Assembly: GCA_903884425.1 (NCBI GenBank)
Contig: CAISEP010000020.1
Coordinates: 1-64,000 of the forward strand
Reading direction: 5' to 3'
Source: an uncultured Caulobacterales bacterium
GTDB taxonomy: Bacteria > Pseudomonadota > Alphaproteobacteria > Caulobacterales > Caulobacteraceae
DNA length: 64,000 nucleotides
Shown here: piece after piece, positions 10,252 through 21,234 of the stretch
Position numbering within the stretch: the stretch's first letter is position 1
Layout of the letters: every line of letters starts with the position of its first letter
Made by a program: the position numbers and the translations under genes
Notes under the pieces: model-generated
Told to the model about the DNA's origin: nothing
Databases searched by the model: none
Seen by the model: the letters and a program-made list of their open reading frames with translations, nothing else

Positions 10252-13200
10252 TCAGTAGTTCTGGCGGAAGCGCACGGACAGGCGCGCATCCCCCTGCGAT
10301 CCCACCTGGGAGATGACGGACAGGTTGCGCTGGATCCGCACCTCCACCTGGGCCGAGGGGCCGGTCCGCCCGCCTCCGGTCAGTTCCAGATAGACGTTGT
10401 CGGTCAGGTACTTGCCGCCGGAGATGGTGGTGGCCTGCTTCACGCCCGGCACGTTCACCGTGGTCTGGTCGACGCCGACGGACAGCCGGTCCAGGCGGGC
10501 GAACTGGCGAAGTCCGCCGATCACGTCGAACCCGCCCCCCGTGGCCAGGGAGGTCAGGGCCGAGGCCAGCTGGGCGGCCTCGAAGCCCGACAGCTGTGAC
10601 GCCGCCACCCCGAACAGCACCCGGGACAGGATCTCGTCCTGGGGCAGGACCGGGGTGGAGGTGAGGGTGATCTCCGGCTTGGCCGCGGTGCCGCGCACCT
10701 GGATCTGGGCGGTCAGGCTGGGATCCTGCCGCTGGGCGGTCAGGGCCAGCCGGATGGTCTCCGGCGTCGGCCCCAGCCGCACGGTGCCCAGTTCGTCGAA
10801 GTCGAACCGCTTGCCGGAAAAGTCGTAGCTGCCGCGGATCACCCGGGCGACCCCGGTGATGTCCGGCTTCAGGCTGTCCCCGGTCACGTGGCTGTCCAGG
10901 GACAGCTCCACATCCAGGCCCTTGCCCTTCACGAAGATGCCCCGGGGTGCCTTGATGGTCACGTCGAAGGCCACCTGCAGGGGGCTGGCGCGGGGTTGCT
11001 GGACGTCCTCCCCCTCCCGCGGGGCCACATGGATTTCGCGGACGGCCAGCGGCACCACGCCGGTGGGGGTCGGCGGATTGGCGGCAATGTCGGCCCGGTC
11101 CACCGACAGGGCCCCGGCAAGCTTGGCATGCCCGCCGGAATCCCGGGTCACGGTGACCACGCCAGACGCCTGGGCCCGGCCAAGCTCGTTGTCGATCAGG
11201 CGGAACTTGGACAGGGTCAGCTTCAGGGTCGAGGCCCCGTCCGCCGACAGGCTGACCCGGCCGTCGCCGGACAGGCTGCCGCCCCGGCCGTCGGAGCCGC
11301 TGAACTGGCGGACCACCACCTCGTCGGAGTTGAAGTTGGCCCCGACCGTCAGGTCCTTCAGCGTCAGGCCGGTGGCGGCATCGCGGAACTGCCCGGCGGT
11401 GAGGGCCGCATCGCCCGTGGCGCGCAGGTGCTCCAGCGGGCCGGACAGGGCCCCGTGGGCGGCGATGGTGCCCGCCAGGGACCGGTCGCCCCCCGCCAGC
11501 AGGTCCCACAGGGGCCGCAGTTCCCCGTCGGCGTTGAAGGTGCCGGCCACGGGCTTGGTGCGGTCGATGGCAATGCGGAACGGATAGGCCGCGGCCTCCG
11601 ACGGCAGGTCGAGGCTGGCATCGGCCTTCAGCCCGTTGTTGTTGGTGGCGTTGGCGCTCACATGCATGCGGGTGTCCGCCAGGCTGACCACCAGGGAGGC
11701 CGCCAGGGCCTGGTCGGCGGGGGCGTCCCGGCTGCGGGCGTTCTCGAGCTGGGCCTCCAGATGCCCGGTCAGGTGCGGTCCGGTGCCGCTGGCCGTGGCG
11801 GTGCCGCTGACCAGGCCCACATAGTCGTCCGTCAGCCCCTGCAGGTTGACGTGGCTGAGGCGGGCGCGGCCCTCCAGCCGGTCGCCCACGGCGGCACCGT
11901 CGATCTCCACCTCCCCGCCGGACAGGGCCGCATGGGCCTTGATGGCATGGTCGGTCTCGCCCCAGCGGAGGGTGGCGGGCTCCAGCAGCCGGAAGTCCGC
12001 CCGCCGCACCCGGCCCGACCCGCTGAGGGTGATGTCCGGGCGGCTGGGATGGGTGAACAGGCCGCTGCCCTGGAACTTCCAGGACACCGGATCATTGGAC
12101 TCCGCCAGCACGTCGAAGGGAAGCCGGTCCAGCGGCCCCCGGGCGTTCAGCTTCACCTTGCGCACGATCCCGGCCATTCCGGGCAGCTGGACATTGGTCC
12201 CGTCCAGGGCGACGACGGCTGTGGCCTGCTCGCCCTGGCCCGCCAGCCGGATCGCACCGGTCACCCGGCCATTGGTCAGGAAGGCGCCAGTGGTGGCCGC
12301 CACCTGCAGGTCCGCCGACGTCGCCAGCCCGTCCCGCAGGGTCAGGGCGCCGGAGACCTTCAGCCCCCCCGCATCGGCGGCGATGTCGTGCATCTCGAAG
12401 CCGGTGTCGGTGAAACGGAACGCCGCCTTGGCACTGGCGGGGCCGTAGTTGCTGGGCCCCTCCACCGCCACGGCGCCGTCCACCTCGTGATCCGCCTTGA
12501 TGAAGGTCAGCAGCAGCCTGGCCGGCTTCACCAGCAGCCGCCCGGCATCGATGGAGGTGAGGTCCGCGGTCAGGTCCGCCCGCGGGGTGATGACATTTCC
12601 GGACACCTTGCCCGCCCCGTGGGCCGCCCCGGCGATCTCCACTCCGCCCACGCCGAAGGGCCCGGCCGCGGCCCAGTCCACGTCCATGGCCAGGACCCCG
12701 TCCCGATCCAGAAGGCCGCGCAGGTCGGCATTGATCGCCTGGCCGTTCACCGTGGCATGGGCCACCTCCAGCCCCCGGGCGGTCCACAGTGCGGTGGAGG
12801 TCACCACCGGGGCCTGGCCGACCAGGCGGTCGAATTCGGCGGCACCGGTCACCAGTTCATGTCCGCGGGCCTCGGCCTTCAGGGCCCAGTCGTCGCTGCC
12901 CCGCGCCTCGGTGGCGTCCCAGGTCCCGGTCAGGGTGCCCTTGCCCGCACGGCCAAGGCCGATGCCCTCGATCACGGCCTGGCCCTTGAATTCCAGCCCG
13001 CCGAACAGGGTCCAGCCCCCCGCTCCGTCCAGATGGGCGTGAGAGCCGGCGATCTTCATGCCGTGGAACAGGTAGCGGCCGTCCCGGATACGCCCCCCGT
13101 CCAGATGCACCACCGGCGAGGCCCCCAGCAGGGTCCAGAGCAGCCCGTCCCCGCCGCCACCGGACCCCTTCAGGTCCGTCACCATCCGGAACTCGCCCTT

Positions 13201-14469
13201 GTCGTGGCTGAAGGTCAGCGGACCGGCCATGCGCGCCAGGGTATAGCCGCTCTGCTCGACCTGTTCCGCGACGCCGTCGCCCTTGAAGACGAAGCTGTCG
13301 ATGTCTCCCGTCAGCACGCCCCGCGCCCGGGTCGGCCCCACATGGGGCACCGGCACCCACCACTGGGTCAGTTCGTTCACGGCCAGGGCCAGGTCCATGC
13401 CCTCGGCCCGGCGGGTCTTCATGTTCACCGGACCATGGGCCTCGAGGCTGGCGAAGTCCCCCACCAGCCGGACATCGGTCTTGTAGCGGTCCCCGGTGAT
13501 CCGTCGGGCCGAGATGAGCAGGTGCGCGGCAGGGCCGATGCGCTTGGCGAACATCTCCGTCCGGGTGGACTCCGCCAGCCGGGCCCGGGCGTCGATGGTG
13601 GCCCCGTCCTTGCCCCAGCTGGCTTCCACCACCAGCGGGGTTTCCGCCCCCGACCGGGTCAGCACCCGCAGCTTGGCCGCCGAGGTGGCGCCGCTGAGGT
13701 CCGCCCGGACACTGAACGGCTGGGTGACCGGCAGGCCGACGGCCCCGGCCAGGGCCCCTCCGGCCGATTCCACCGCCTCGGCCTTCAGCTCCAGCCGATC
13801 CGGGTCGCCGATGCGGAAGCTGGCGGCCAGGCCGTCGCCCCGGTGCAGGCGGCTGGTGGCCCGGACCAGCCCGTCAAAGCCCGCCGACCGGCGGATGTGC
13901 ACATGCCCGGCAATGTCCCACAGACCGGGGACCACCGTCGCCTCGGGCCGGGTTTCCAGCTGGACCCGCACCCGGTCGATGATGATGGAGACCGGCAGGG
14001 TCGTCGCACCGCCCCCCTGGCTGGAGCCCAGCATCGGCTGGCGCAGCACCGCCAGATGACCGGCGGCCAGGTCGTGGATCCGCAGCCGCCGGGCCAGCAG
14101 TTCCTCCGGGGCCCAGGTCAGGGACAGGTCGCGGCCGTCCAGCCACACGCCCCGCCGGTCAATGACCTGCAGGCGCGCCAGCGAGAACCGGCCGAAGACG
14201 TCGCCCTTCAGGCCGTCCACATGCAGGCGACCCGCGGGGCCCAGCGGCAGCCCCTCCACCAGGCCGATGACGAAGCTGCGGCCCGGATCGGTCAGTACGG
14301 CGATCCGCGCCCCGGCGACGAGCAGCACGAGGCCGAAGAGGACCAGCCCCAGTCCCCGGAACACCAGGGTGATCCAGCGGTCGTCTCCGGGCAGGACGAA
14401 CTCGCCGCCGGGCTCGGCGTCGGGCACCTGCGGGTTCAGATCGGGATCGGGAGGAGGCTCGGGCTGCAA
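10252..14469 (-). CDS. tamB: Translocation and assembly module inner-membrane component TamB
   Basis: 1405 aa, one N-terminal TM, repetitive beta-rich body, C-terminal DUF490/TamB domain ending SVRFRQNY; directly downstream of tamA. Confidence 0.93.
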   Translation of the reverse strand: MQPEPPPDPDLNPQVPDAEPGGEFVLPGDDRWITLVFRGLGLVLFGLVLLVAGARIAVLTDPGRSFVIGLVEGLPLGPAGRLHVDGLKGDVFGRFSLARLQVIDRRGVWLDGRDLSLTWAPEELLARRLRIHDLAAGHLAVLRQPMLGSSQGGGATTLPVSIIIDRVRVQLETRPEATVVPGLWDIAGHVHIRRSAGFDGLVRATSRLHRGDGLAASFRIGDPDRLELKAEAVESAGGALAGAVGLPVTQPFSVRADLSGATSAAKLRVLTRSGAETPLVVEASWGKDGATIDARARLAESTRTEMFAKRIGPAAHLLISARRITGDRYKTDVRLVGDFASLEAHGPVNMKTRRAEGMDLALAVNELTQWWVPVPHVGPTRARGVLTGDIDSFVFKGDGVAEQVEQSGYTLARMAGPLTFSHDKGEFRMVTDLKGSGGGGDGLLWTLLGASPVVHLDGGRIRDGRYLFHGMKIAGSHAHLDGAGGWTLFGGLEFKGQAVIEGIGLGRAGKGTLTGTWDATEARGSDDWALKAEARGHELVTGAAEFDRLVGQAPVVTSTALWTARGLEVAHATVNGQAINADLRGLLDRDGVLAMDVDWAAAGPFGVGGVEIAGAAHGAGKVSGNVITPRADLTADLTSIDAGRLLVKPARLLLTFIKADHEVDGAVAVEGPSNYGPASAKAAFRFTDTGFEMHDIAADAGGLKVSGALTLRDGLATSADLQVAATTGAFLTNGRVTGAIRLAGQGEQATAVVALDGTNVQLPGMAGIVRKVKLNARGPLDRLPFDVLAESNDPVSWKFQGSGLFTHPSRPDITLSGSGRVRRADFRLLEPATLRWGETDHAIKAHAALSGGEVEIDGAAVGDRLEGRARLSHVNLQGLTDDYVGLVSGTATASGTGPHLTGHLEAQLENARSRDAPADQALAASLVVSLADTRMHVSANATNNNGLKADASLDLPSEAAAYPFRIAIDRTKPVAGTFNADGELRPLWDLLAGGDRSLAGTIAAHGALSGPLEHLRATGDAALTAGQFRDAATGLTLKDLTVGANFNSDEVVVRQFSGSDGRGGSLSGDGRVSLSADGASTLKLTLSKFRLIDNELGRAQASGVVTVTRDSGGHAKLAGALSVDRADIAANPPTPTGVVPLAVREIHVAPREGEDVQQPRASPLQVAFDVTIKAPRGIFVKGKGLDVELSLDSHVTGDSLKPDITGVARVIRGSYDFSGKRFDFDELGTVRLGPTPETIRLALTAQRQDPSLTAQIQVRGTAAKPEITLTSTPVLPQDEILSRVLFGVAASQLSGFEAAQLASALTSLATGGGFDVIGGLRQFARLDRLSVGVDQTTVNVPGVKQATTISGGKYLTDNVYLELTGGGRTGPSAQVEVRIQRNLSVISQVGSQGDARLSVRFRQNY

Positions 14470-14481
14470 GGGCTCTGTCCG

Positions 14482-16335
14482 TCAGAAGCTCTGGCCGATG
14501 CTCAGATAGATCTGGAACGGCTGCTGACCACTGTTGGACGCCTTCTGCAGGGGGAATGCCAGGTCGGCCCGGATGGGCGCGAAGTTGAGATGATAGCGGA
14601 AACCCACGCCGACGGCTGTATCCACGTGATGGAAATCGGGATTGACGGTCTCGGCCACCGATCCGGCATCGAAGAACAGCACCGCTCCCCAGGGGCTGGT
14701 GCCGAAGCGCCGCCGCAGCTCCACCGAGGTTTCGGTCAGGGACAGGCCGCCGATGGGGGTGTTGTCCGCATAGTGCGGGCCGATGTCCTGGTAGGAATAG
14801 CCGCGGACCGACCCGCCGCCGCCGGCGAAGAACCGGTCGGGCGCCGGGACGCCGGGAATGGTGCCGCCGATGATCGATCCCACGTGCAGCCGGCCCGCCA
14901 CCACCCAGTCCCGCTGGCGATCGATGGGAAGATAGCCGGTCACCTGCAGCTGGCTCTTCAGATAGACCTGCTGCTCGTCCCCCTGGATGTCGGTGGGGGT
15001 CACATGGGCTTCCAGCTTCCAGCCCTGCCGCGGGTCCAGCGGGTTGTCGGAATGGTCGAGCGCCAGCGCCCCCACCAGCCGCACGGTGACGATCCGTATC
15101 TTGCCGGTCTCCTTGTCGATCACCTGGGAGCTGGTCACCGACGCCCCTTCGGTGAAGAAGCTGGTGGTCCGGAACCGGCGGGTCAGGTCGGAGCTGACCA
15201 CCGCCCCCTGCTCGGTATAGGCGGGGGCCACGGTGCGGAACCAGTCGCCGGTGAGCTTCAGCGTCTCTCCCGGTGCCAGGAAGTGCGGGGCGGACCACTC
15301 CACCCCCGCCCGGCTGTCGATGGTGGCCAGCCGGGCCTCATAGGTCAGGGTGTCGGCCCGGCGGAAGCGGTTGAAGTCCGACCAGCGGACGTCGAAATCG
15401 GTGCCTTCGCTGGTGGAATAGCCGGCGGTGAAGTCCAGGGCGTGCTTGGAGCGTTCCGACAGGTTCACCAGCACCGGCCTCAGCGCATCGGCCGACGGCG
15501 GCGTCCCTCCCGTCGCAGCCTGGGTCGCATCGGGGGCGGGGTCCGTCCGCGGGGCCAGGGCCACGGTGACGCTGTCATAGACGCCGGTGTCCAGCAGGCG
15601 ATGCTCCAGCTCCGCAATGGCGCTGGGGTGATAGACCTCCCCCGGCTTCCAGGGGGCCAGCTTGCGGATGAAGGCGGGATCGGTGCGCTGCTTGGGATTG
15701 CTGAAGCTCAGCCCGCCCACATGCACCAGCTGGTCGGCCTCCACCATGAAGGTGGGGCTCATGCTGGTATCGGCGTGGTCCACCACCACGTCCGGGGCCT
15801 CGGCCCGGGCATCGGCATAGCCGCGGGCCTGGAGGGTGGAGACGATCCGGGCCTGGGCCTCCACCACGTCCTCCGCCCGGGCCGAGGCACCGGTGCGGAT
15901 GTCGATGGATTCGAAGGCCGCCTTGATCGTGTCCTCGTCCGGGGGCGATTTCTGCCACTGGATGTTGATGGGGCCGAAGTGGGTCCGGGGGCCCAGGGTG
16001 ATCCGTACGATGCCCTGGGGGTGGTCGCCTTCGGTGATGTCGGTCTCTATGGCGTAGTCGTAGAAGCCCTCGGAGCGCAGCAGCAGCTCGGCGCTGTCCT
16101 GGGCGTCCCGGGCCCGGCGGCGGGCCTCGATGCGGGACTGGGCCGGCTCCTGGCTTTCTCCGATGGCGCGCTCGAGCTCCTCGCGCAGGGCGCGGTTCTC
16201 GATGCCCTGGACCAGGGCCTTCTTTTCCGGACGATCCGCGGCCCGGGACGGCGTGACCGCCGGGACGACAGCGAGCAGCATGACGGCGAATGCCATCCCC
16301 CCACCGGTTCGTCCTCGCCCTGTCCGCCGCTCCAT
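14482..16335 (-). CDS. tamA: Outer-membrane BamA-family protein TamA
   Basis: POTRA-like N-terminus, C-terminal bacterial surface antigen domain (GGGGSVRGY, ends YLSIGQSF). Confidence 0.93.
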   Translation of the reverse strand: MERRTGRGRTGGGMAFAVMLLAVVPAVTPSRAADRPEKKALVQGIENRALREELERAIGESQEPAQSRIEARRRARDAQDSAELLLRSEGFYDYAIETDITEGDHPQGIVRITLGPRTHFGPINIQWQKSPPDEDTIKAAFESIDIRTGASARAEDVVEAQARIVSTLQARGYADARAEAPDVVVDHADTSMSPTFMVEADQLVHVGGLSFSNPKQRTDPAFIRKLAPWKPGEVYHPSAIAELEHRLLDTGVYDSVTVALAPRTDPAPDATQAATGGTPPSADALRPVLVNLSERSKHALDFTAGYSTSEGTDFDVRWSDFNRFRRADTLTYEARLATIDSRAGVEWSAPHFLAPGETLKLTGDWFRTVAPAYTEQGAVVSSDLTRRFRTTSFFTEGASVTSSQVIDKETGKIRIVTVRLVGALALDHSDNPLDPRQGWKLEAHVTPTDIQGDEQQVYLKSQLQVTGYLPIDRQRDWVVAGRLHVGSIIGGTIPGVPAPDRFFAGGGGSVRGYSYQDIGPHYADNTPIGGLSLTETSVELRRRFGTSPWGAVLFFDAGSVAETVNPDFHHVDTAVGVGFRYHLNFAPIRADLAFPLQKASNSGQQPFQIYLSIGQSF

Positions 16336-16425
16336 TCCCTCGCCGATATCATGCCTCGTCCATGGTGCATGACGGTTTAGCGAGCATGCGCCCGGCTGTC
16401 ATCCGAACTCGCCCGGAATAGAGCC

Positions 16426-17568
16426 TCAGCCGACGGCGAAAACGTGGCCGACGGCGAAGGTCAGCCACAGGGCGTTCCCCGGCGGCGGCAGGGCCTCGGC
16501 GGCGGCATGGTCGAGGACGAACTCCACGTCCCGCCCGTCCGCCAGACGGGCCTCGCAGCGGGTCACCGGACCATTGGCCACCTGCCGGGACAGGGTGGCC
16601 GCCACGGCGTCCGGCTGGCCGGGTCCGGCGGCCAGACGCACCGTGTGCGGTCGCACGAAGGCCACGGCCGGACCCTCCACCCCCGGGGCCGGCAGCCGCA
16701 CCGCACCGGACCGGAACAGGCCGTCCGCGACCGTGCCCTCGAAGCGGTTGGCCTCGCCCACGAAGCCCGCGACAAAGGCCGAGGCGGGGGCGGCATAGAC
16801 CTCCGACGGGGTGCCCACCTGCTCGATCCGGCCCCTGTTGAGCACGGCCACCCGGTCCGCCAGCTCCAGGGCCTCGTCCTGGTCGTGGGTGACGAACAGG
16901 GTGGTAACGCCAGTGGCCGCATGGATGCGCCGAAGCTCCCGGCGAAGGGACTTGCGCACCGTGGCGTCCAGGGCCCCGAAGGGCTCGTCGAGCAGCAGCA
17001 CCCGCGGCTCCACCGCCAGGGCCCGGGCCAGCGCCACCCGCTGCCGCTGGCCGCCGGACAGCTGGGCCGGGCGGCGATGGCCAAGCCCCTCCAGCTCCAC
17101 CAGCTTCAGCAGGGCCTCCACCCGGGCCTTGCGGTCGGCTGCCGAGGGCCGGGAGCCGCGTTTGCGCACGTCGAGGCCGAAGGAGATGTTCTGGGCCACG
17201 GTCATGTGCCGGAACAGGGCGTATTGCTGGAACACGAAGCCCACGCCCCGCTGGGCCGCGGCGGCAAAGGTCACGTCGGCCCCGTCGAACAGGATGTCCC
17301 CGGCCTCCGGGAAGTCGAGGCCCGCGATCAGCCGCAACAGGGTGGTCTTGCCCGAGCCGGACGGCCCCAGCAGGGCCAGCAGCTCCCCCGGCCGGACGTC
17401 GAGGCTGACATCGTCCAGCGCCGGATAGCGGCCGAAGGACTTGCGCACGCCCTCCACCCGGATGGCCAGGGGCGCGCGCGGCACCGACGGCAGGGAGGGC
17501 CGGCCAGGGCTCAAATTGCGACCCTCCGACAGACCCGCGGGGGTCGGCTCCCCGGGTTCATACGCCAT
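16426..17568 (-). CDS. cysA: Sulfate/thiosulfate ABC transporter ATP-binding protein
   Basis: [35 protein letters not shown], long C-terminal extension; next to cysW/cysT. Confidence 0.93.
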   Translation of the reverse strand: MAYEPGEPTPAGLSEGRNLSPGRPSLPSVPRAPLAIRVEGVRKSFGRYPALDDVSLDVRPGELLALLGPSGSGKTTLLRLIAGLDFPEAGDILFDGADVTFAAAAQRGVGFVFQQYALFRHMTVAQNISFGLDVRKRGSRPSAADRKARVEALLKLVELEGLGHRRPAQLSGGQRQRVALARALAVEPRVLLLDEPFGALDATVRKSLRRELRRIHAATGVTTLFVTHDQDEALELADRVAVLNRGRIEQVGTPSEVYAAPASAFVAGFVGEANRFEGTVADGLFRSGAVRLPAPGVEGPAVAFVRPHTVRLAAGPGQPDAVAATLSRQVANGPVTRCEARLADGRDVEFVLDHAAAEALPPPGNALWLTFAVGHVFAVG

Positions 17569-18436
17569 GGCTGTCCAGCTCCGGCCGGGCGATCTCCAGC
17601 AGGGTCTTCAGGGCCAGCGTCACCAGTGCCATCAGGCACAGCAGACCGGCCACCGCGAAGGCTCCGACGAAGTCGTACTCGTTGTACAGGATTTCCACAT
17701 GCAGCGGCAGGGTGTCGGTCCGGCCGCGGATATGGCCGGACACCACCGACACGGCCCCGAACTCCCCCATGGCCCGGGCGTTGCAGAGCAGGATGCCGTA
17801 GGCGAGGCCCCAGCGGATATTGGGGGCCGTCACCCGCAGGAAGGTCATCAGGCCCGACGCCCCCATGGACACCGCCGCCTCCTCCTCGTCCGTGCCTTGC
17901 GCCTCCATCAGGGGGATCAGCTCCCGCGCCACGAAGGGAAAGGTGACGAAGACGGTGGCCAGCACGATGCCGGGCACCGCGAAGATGATGCTGATCCCGT
18001 GCGCCTGCAGCCAGGGGCCGAACCAGCCCTGCAGGCCGAACACCAGCACATAGATCAGCCCCGCCACCACCGGCGAGACGGAGAAGGGCAGGTCGATCAG
18101 GCTGACCAGCAGGCTCTTGCCCGGAAAGTCGTGCTTGGCCACGGCCCAGCTGGCGGAGATGCCGAACAGGGCGTTGAAGGGCACGGCAATGGCGGCGATC
18201 ACCAGGGTCAGCTGCAGGGCGGCCAGGGCATCATGCTCGCGGATCGCCTCCCAGGCCGGTTGCAGGCCCCGGGACAGGGCCTCGACGAACACCGTGGCCA
18301 GGGGCAGCAGGATCATCCCTCCCAGGAAGCCGATGACGGCCGTCAGGGCCAGGACGCGGATCCACAGGGGGTCCGTACCGGCGCTGGCACGGGGGCGGGA
18401 GCGGGGGTGGGACCGGGATGGGGCGACGGCGGTCAT
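17558..18436 (-). CDS. cysW: Sulfate ABC transporter permease CysW
   Basis: permease with [35 protein letters not shown]. Confidence 0.93.
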   Translation of the reverse strand: MTAVAPSRSHPRSRPRASAGTDPLWIRVLALTAVIGFLGGMILLPLATVFVEALSRGLQPAWEAIREHDALAALQLTLVIAAIAVPFNALFGISASWAVAKHDFPGKSLLVSLIDLPFSVSPVVAGLIYVLVFGLQGWFGPWLQAHGISIIFAVPGIVLATVFVTFPFVARELIPLMEAQGTDEEEAAVSMGASGLMTFLRVTAPNIRWGLAYGILLCNARAMGEFGAVSVVSGHIRGRTDTLPLHVEILYNEYDFVGAFAVAGLLCLMALVTLALKTLLEIARPELDSHGV

Positions 18437-19320
18437 GCCTGCGTGCTCCGCTTCATCCAGGCCTGTCCGGCATTGACCACCAGCAAGAGGCCAAGGCTCA
18501 GGCCCAGCATCACCAGGGCGATGGCGGAGGCGGCGGCATAGTCGAACTGTTCCAGCTCGATGGTGATCAGCAGCGGCGCGATCTCCGAGCGGTAGGGCAT
18601 GTTGCCGGCGATGAAGATCACCGAGCCGTATTCCCCCACACCCCGGGCGAAGGCGAGGGCGAAGCCGGTGATCCAGGCCGGGGCCAGGGCGGGGGCCACC
18701 ACCCGCACCAGGGTCTGCAGCCGGGTGGCCCCCAGGCTGGCGGAGGCCTCCTCCACATCGGCGGCCAGGTCGCGCAGCACCGGTTCCACCGTCCGCACCA
18801 CGAAGGGCAGGCCGATGAAGGTCAGGGCGATGACGATGCCGCCGGTCGTGTTGGCCAGGGTGATCCCGGCCCGGGCCAGCGGCGCGCCGAGCCAGCCATT
18901 GGGGCCGTACAGGGTGGCCAGCGAGATGCCCGCCACCGCGGTGGGCAGGGCAAAGGGCAGGTCCACCAGGGCATCCAGCAGTCGCCGACCCGGAAACCGG
19001 TAGCGCACCAGCACCCAGGCGGTCAGCACCCCCATGACCGCATTGATCCCCGCGGCGATCAGCGCCGTTCCGAGGGACAGGGCATAGGCATGGACGGCCC
19101 GGGGGGAGAAGGCGACCCGGCCGAAGGTCTCCGGCGACAGGCTGAGCGCCCGGGCCGCCACCGCCGCCAGGGGGATCAGCACCACCAGCGACAGGATGGA
19201 GACGGTCACGCCCAGGGTCAGGCCGAGCCCCGGCACCGCGGACCGGCGCCGCCAGGGACGCCCCCGGTCTGCAGTTGCTGTGGCCATCCGCGCACGCCTC
19301 TTCCAGTTCCGCTCCGCCAT
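18433..19320 (-). CDS. cysT: Sulfate ABC transporter permease CysT
   Basis: permease with [29 protein letters not shown]; 4-bp overlap with cysW; start among several alternatives. Confidence 0.92.
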   Translation of the reverse strand: MAERNWKRRARMATATADRGRPWRRRSAVPGLGLTLGVTVSILSLVVLIPLAAVAARALSLSPETFGRVAFSPRAVHAYALSLGTALIAAGINAVMGVLTAWVLVRYRFPGRRLLDALVDLPFALPTAVAGISLATLYGPNGWLGAPLARAGITLANTTGGIVIALTFIGLPFVVRTVEPVLRDLAADVEEASASLGATRLQTLVRVVAPALAPAWITGFALAFARGVGEYGSVIFIAGNMPYRSEIAPLLITIELEQFDYAAASAIALVMLGLSLGLLLVVNAGQAWMKRSTQA

Positions 19321-19425
19321 GCGGAGGGTTCCAGCCTCTAGAGCCCTTTTCAAGGCAGGGGGAGCAATGCAGAAAATCTGGGGACGCGCCGGGATTTTCC
19401 TGTGCCGGGCGCGGCGTTCATCCGA

Positions 19426-19863
19426 TCAGGCGATGGCGGCGGCGATCTGGGCGGCCAGGGCGGCCAGGGTCTGCGGGTCGGCCATGGGCGCGGTGCCGTG
19501 GCCCTTCAGTTCCTCTCCCTCCCAGCGGGGGATGATGTGGAAGTGGAGGTGGAACACCGTCTGCCCCGCGGGGGCCCCGTTGAACTGCAGGATGACCACG
19601 CCGTCCGGGTTCAGGGCCGCCGTCACCGCCTTGGCGACCTTCTGCACGGTGAGCATCAGCGGCGCGACGGCGGCAGGGTCCAGGTCCAGGAAGTTGCGGG
19701 CCTGCACATTCTTGGGAATGACCAGCACATGGCCGCGGGACTGGGGGAACAGGTCCATGAAGCCGAGGGTCTCGGCGTCCTCGTAGACCTTGGTGGCGGG
19801 GATCTCGCCCCGCAGCATCCGGGCGAAGACATTGGCGGGATCATAGACGCCGGTCAGGCTCAT
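19426..19863 (-). CDS. HIT family hydrolase
   Basis: NVFARMLRGEIPATKVYED, QTVFHLHFHIIPRW (HxHxH motif). Confidence 0.94.
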   Translation of the reverse strand: MSLTGVYDPANVFARMLRGEIPATKVYEDAETLGFMDLFPQSRGHVLVIPKNVQARNFLDLDPAAVAPLMLTVQKVAKAVTAALNPDGVVILQFNGAPAGQTVFHLHFHIIPRWEGEELKGHGTAPMADPQTLAALAAQIAAAIA

Positions 19864-19950
19864 GGCAGGGGCTCCGGGGTGGGACGGGTGTTGATACGCC
19901 GGGTGGGATGGCGTGGGAAGCGCGTTCAGGGCAAGGCGCTTCATCCTGAC

Positions 19951-20030
19951 CGAGGTTCCCGCCTCAAGGGCGGGAATGACAGGGTGTAAAACGATAAGTC
20001 GTCATTCCCGGGCTTGACCCGGGAACCTCC
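19951..20030. repeat. Intergenic repeat cluster 4 (A dimer)
   Basis: gaggttcccgcctcaagggcgggaatgaca / cgtcattcccgggcttgacccgggaacctcc. Confidence 0.95.
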
Positions 20031-20044
20031 CTCCCAAGCCCCCC

Positions 20045-21214
20045 TCACCCCCCCTTGGGCGGGGTCGGGCCCTCCTGGCGGAAGGGGGAGTATTCCTCGG
20101 TCAGGTAGTCCATCTCCCGCTCCACCGCGTCCCGTTCCCGGTCCAGATACCGGGCCACGGGCTCGCGCAGGGCCGGGTCGGCGATGTAGTGGGCGGAGAA
20201 GACCGACGCGGGCAGATAGCCGCGGGCGATCTTGTGCTCTCCCTGCGCCCCCGCCTCCACCCGGGCCAGGCCCAGGCGGATCGCCTCCTCGATGGCCCGG
20301 TAGTAGCAGACCTCGAAATGCAGGAACGGCACCTCCTCCAGGCAGCCCCAGTTGCGGCCATAGAGGCAGTCGTCGCCCAGGAGGTTCAGGGCCCCCGCGA
20401 TCCAGCGCCCCTCCCGCCGGGCCAGGATCAGCATCACCCGGTCGGCCATCCGCTCTCCCAGCAGGGAGAAGAACAGCCGGTTCAGATAGGGCCGCCCCCA
20501 CTTGCGTCCGCCGGTGTCCATGTAGAAGGCGAAGAAGGCGTCCCAGTGCGCTTCCGTCAGGTCCTTGCCGGTGATGGCGACGATCTCCAGCCCCGCCTGG
20601 GCGTCCCGCCGCTCCCGCCGGATGTTCTTGCGCCGGTTGGAGGACAGCTGGGCCAGGAAGCCCTCGAAGTCCGCATAGCCGCGATTGTGCCAGTGATACT
20701 GCTGGTCCCGCCGCTGCAGCAGGCCCGCCGCGCCTGCCCGGGTCCACTCCCCCTCCGTCAGGAAGGTGATGTGCAGGCTCGACGCCCCCAGCTGGTCGGT
20801 CAGGGCCACGGCCCCGTGCAGAAGGGCGTCCTCGACCCCATCGCGCCCCTCCCCCGCCGCCGTGATCAGCCGGGGGCCGGTGGCGGGCGTGAACGGGGCC
20901 GCGCACTGGAGCTTGGGGTAGTAGCGCCCGCCCGCCCGCATGTAGGCATCGGCCCAGCTGTGGTCGAAGACGTATTCCCCCTGGCTGTGGCTCTTCAGAT
21001 AGAGGGGCATGACCCCCACCACCTGCCCGTCGGCATCGCTGACGCTCAGGTGCTGCGGCTTCCATCCCGTGCGGGCGCTGACGCAGCCGCTTTCCTCCAG
21101 GGCCTGGAGGAAGTCATAGCGGATGAAGGGGTTGCCCTGGTGGTCCGGCGCGTCGGCGCAATGGTCCCAGGCGGCCCGGCCGATGTCCGAGATCGCCCCG
21201 TGGGAGCGGATCAC
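20045..21214 (-). CDS. GNAT/FemAB-like N-acetyltransferase (COG3146 type)
   Basis: NPFIRYDFLQALEESGC, PLYLKSHSQGEYVFDHSWADAY, SSNRRKNIRRER, GAQGEHKIARGYLP. Confidence 0.88.
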   Translation of the reverse strand: MIRSHGAISDIGRAAWDHCADAPDHQGNPFIRYDFLQALEESGCVSARTGWKPQHLSVSDADGQVVGVMPLYLKSHSQGEYVFDHSWADAYMRAGGRYYPKLQCAAPFTPATGPRLITAAGEGRDGVEDALLHGAVALTDQLGASSLHITFLTEGEWTRAGAAGLLQRRDQQYHWHNRGYADFEGFLAQLSSNRRKNIRRERRDAQAGLEIVAITGKDLTEAHWDAFFAFYMDTGGRKWGRPYLNRLFFSLLGERMADRVMLILARREGRWIAGALNLLGDDCLYGRNWGCLEEVPFLHFEVCYYRAIEEAIRLGLARVEAGAQGEHKIARGYLPASVFSAHYIADPALREPVARYLDRERDAVEREMDYLTEEYSPFRQEGPTPPKGG

Positions 21215-21234
21215 GAGCCTGCCGCCAGGCGCGC

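Noticed and set aside
10888-16380. 1830-aa plus-strand ORF antisense to tamB/tamA
   Set aside because: Antisense shadow frame of GC-rich genes; Gly/Arg/Gln/His-rich, no recognisable domain, while the minus-strand frames encode clear TamB and TamA.
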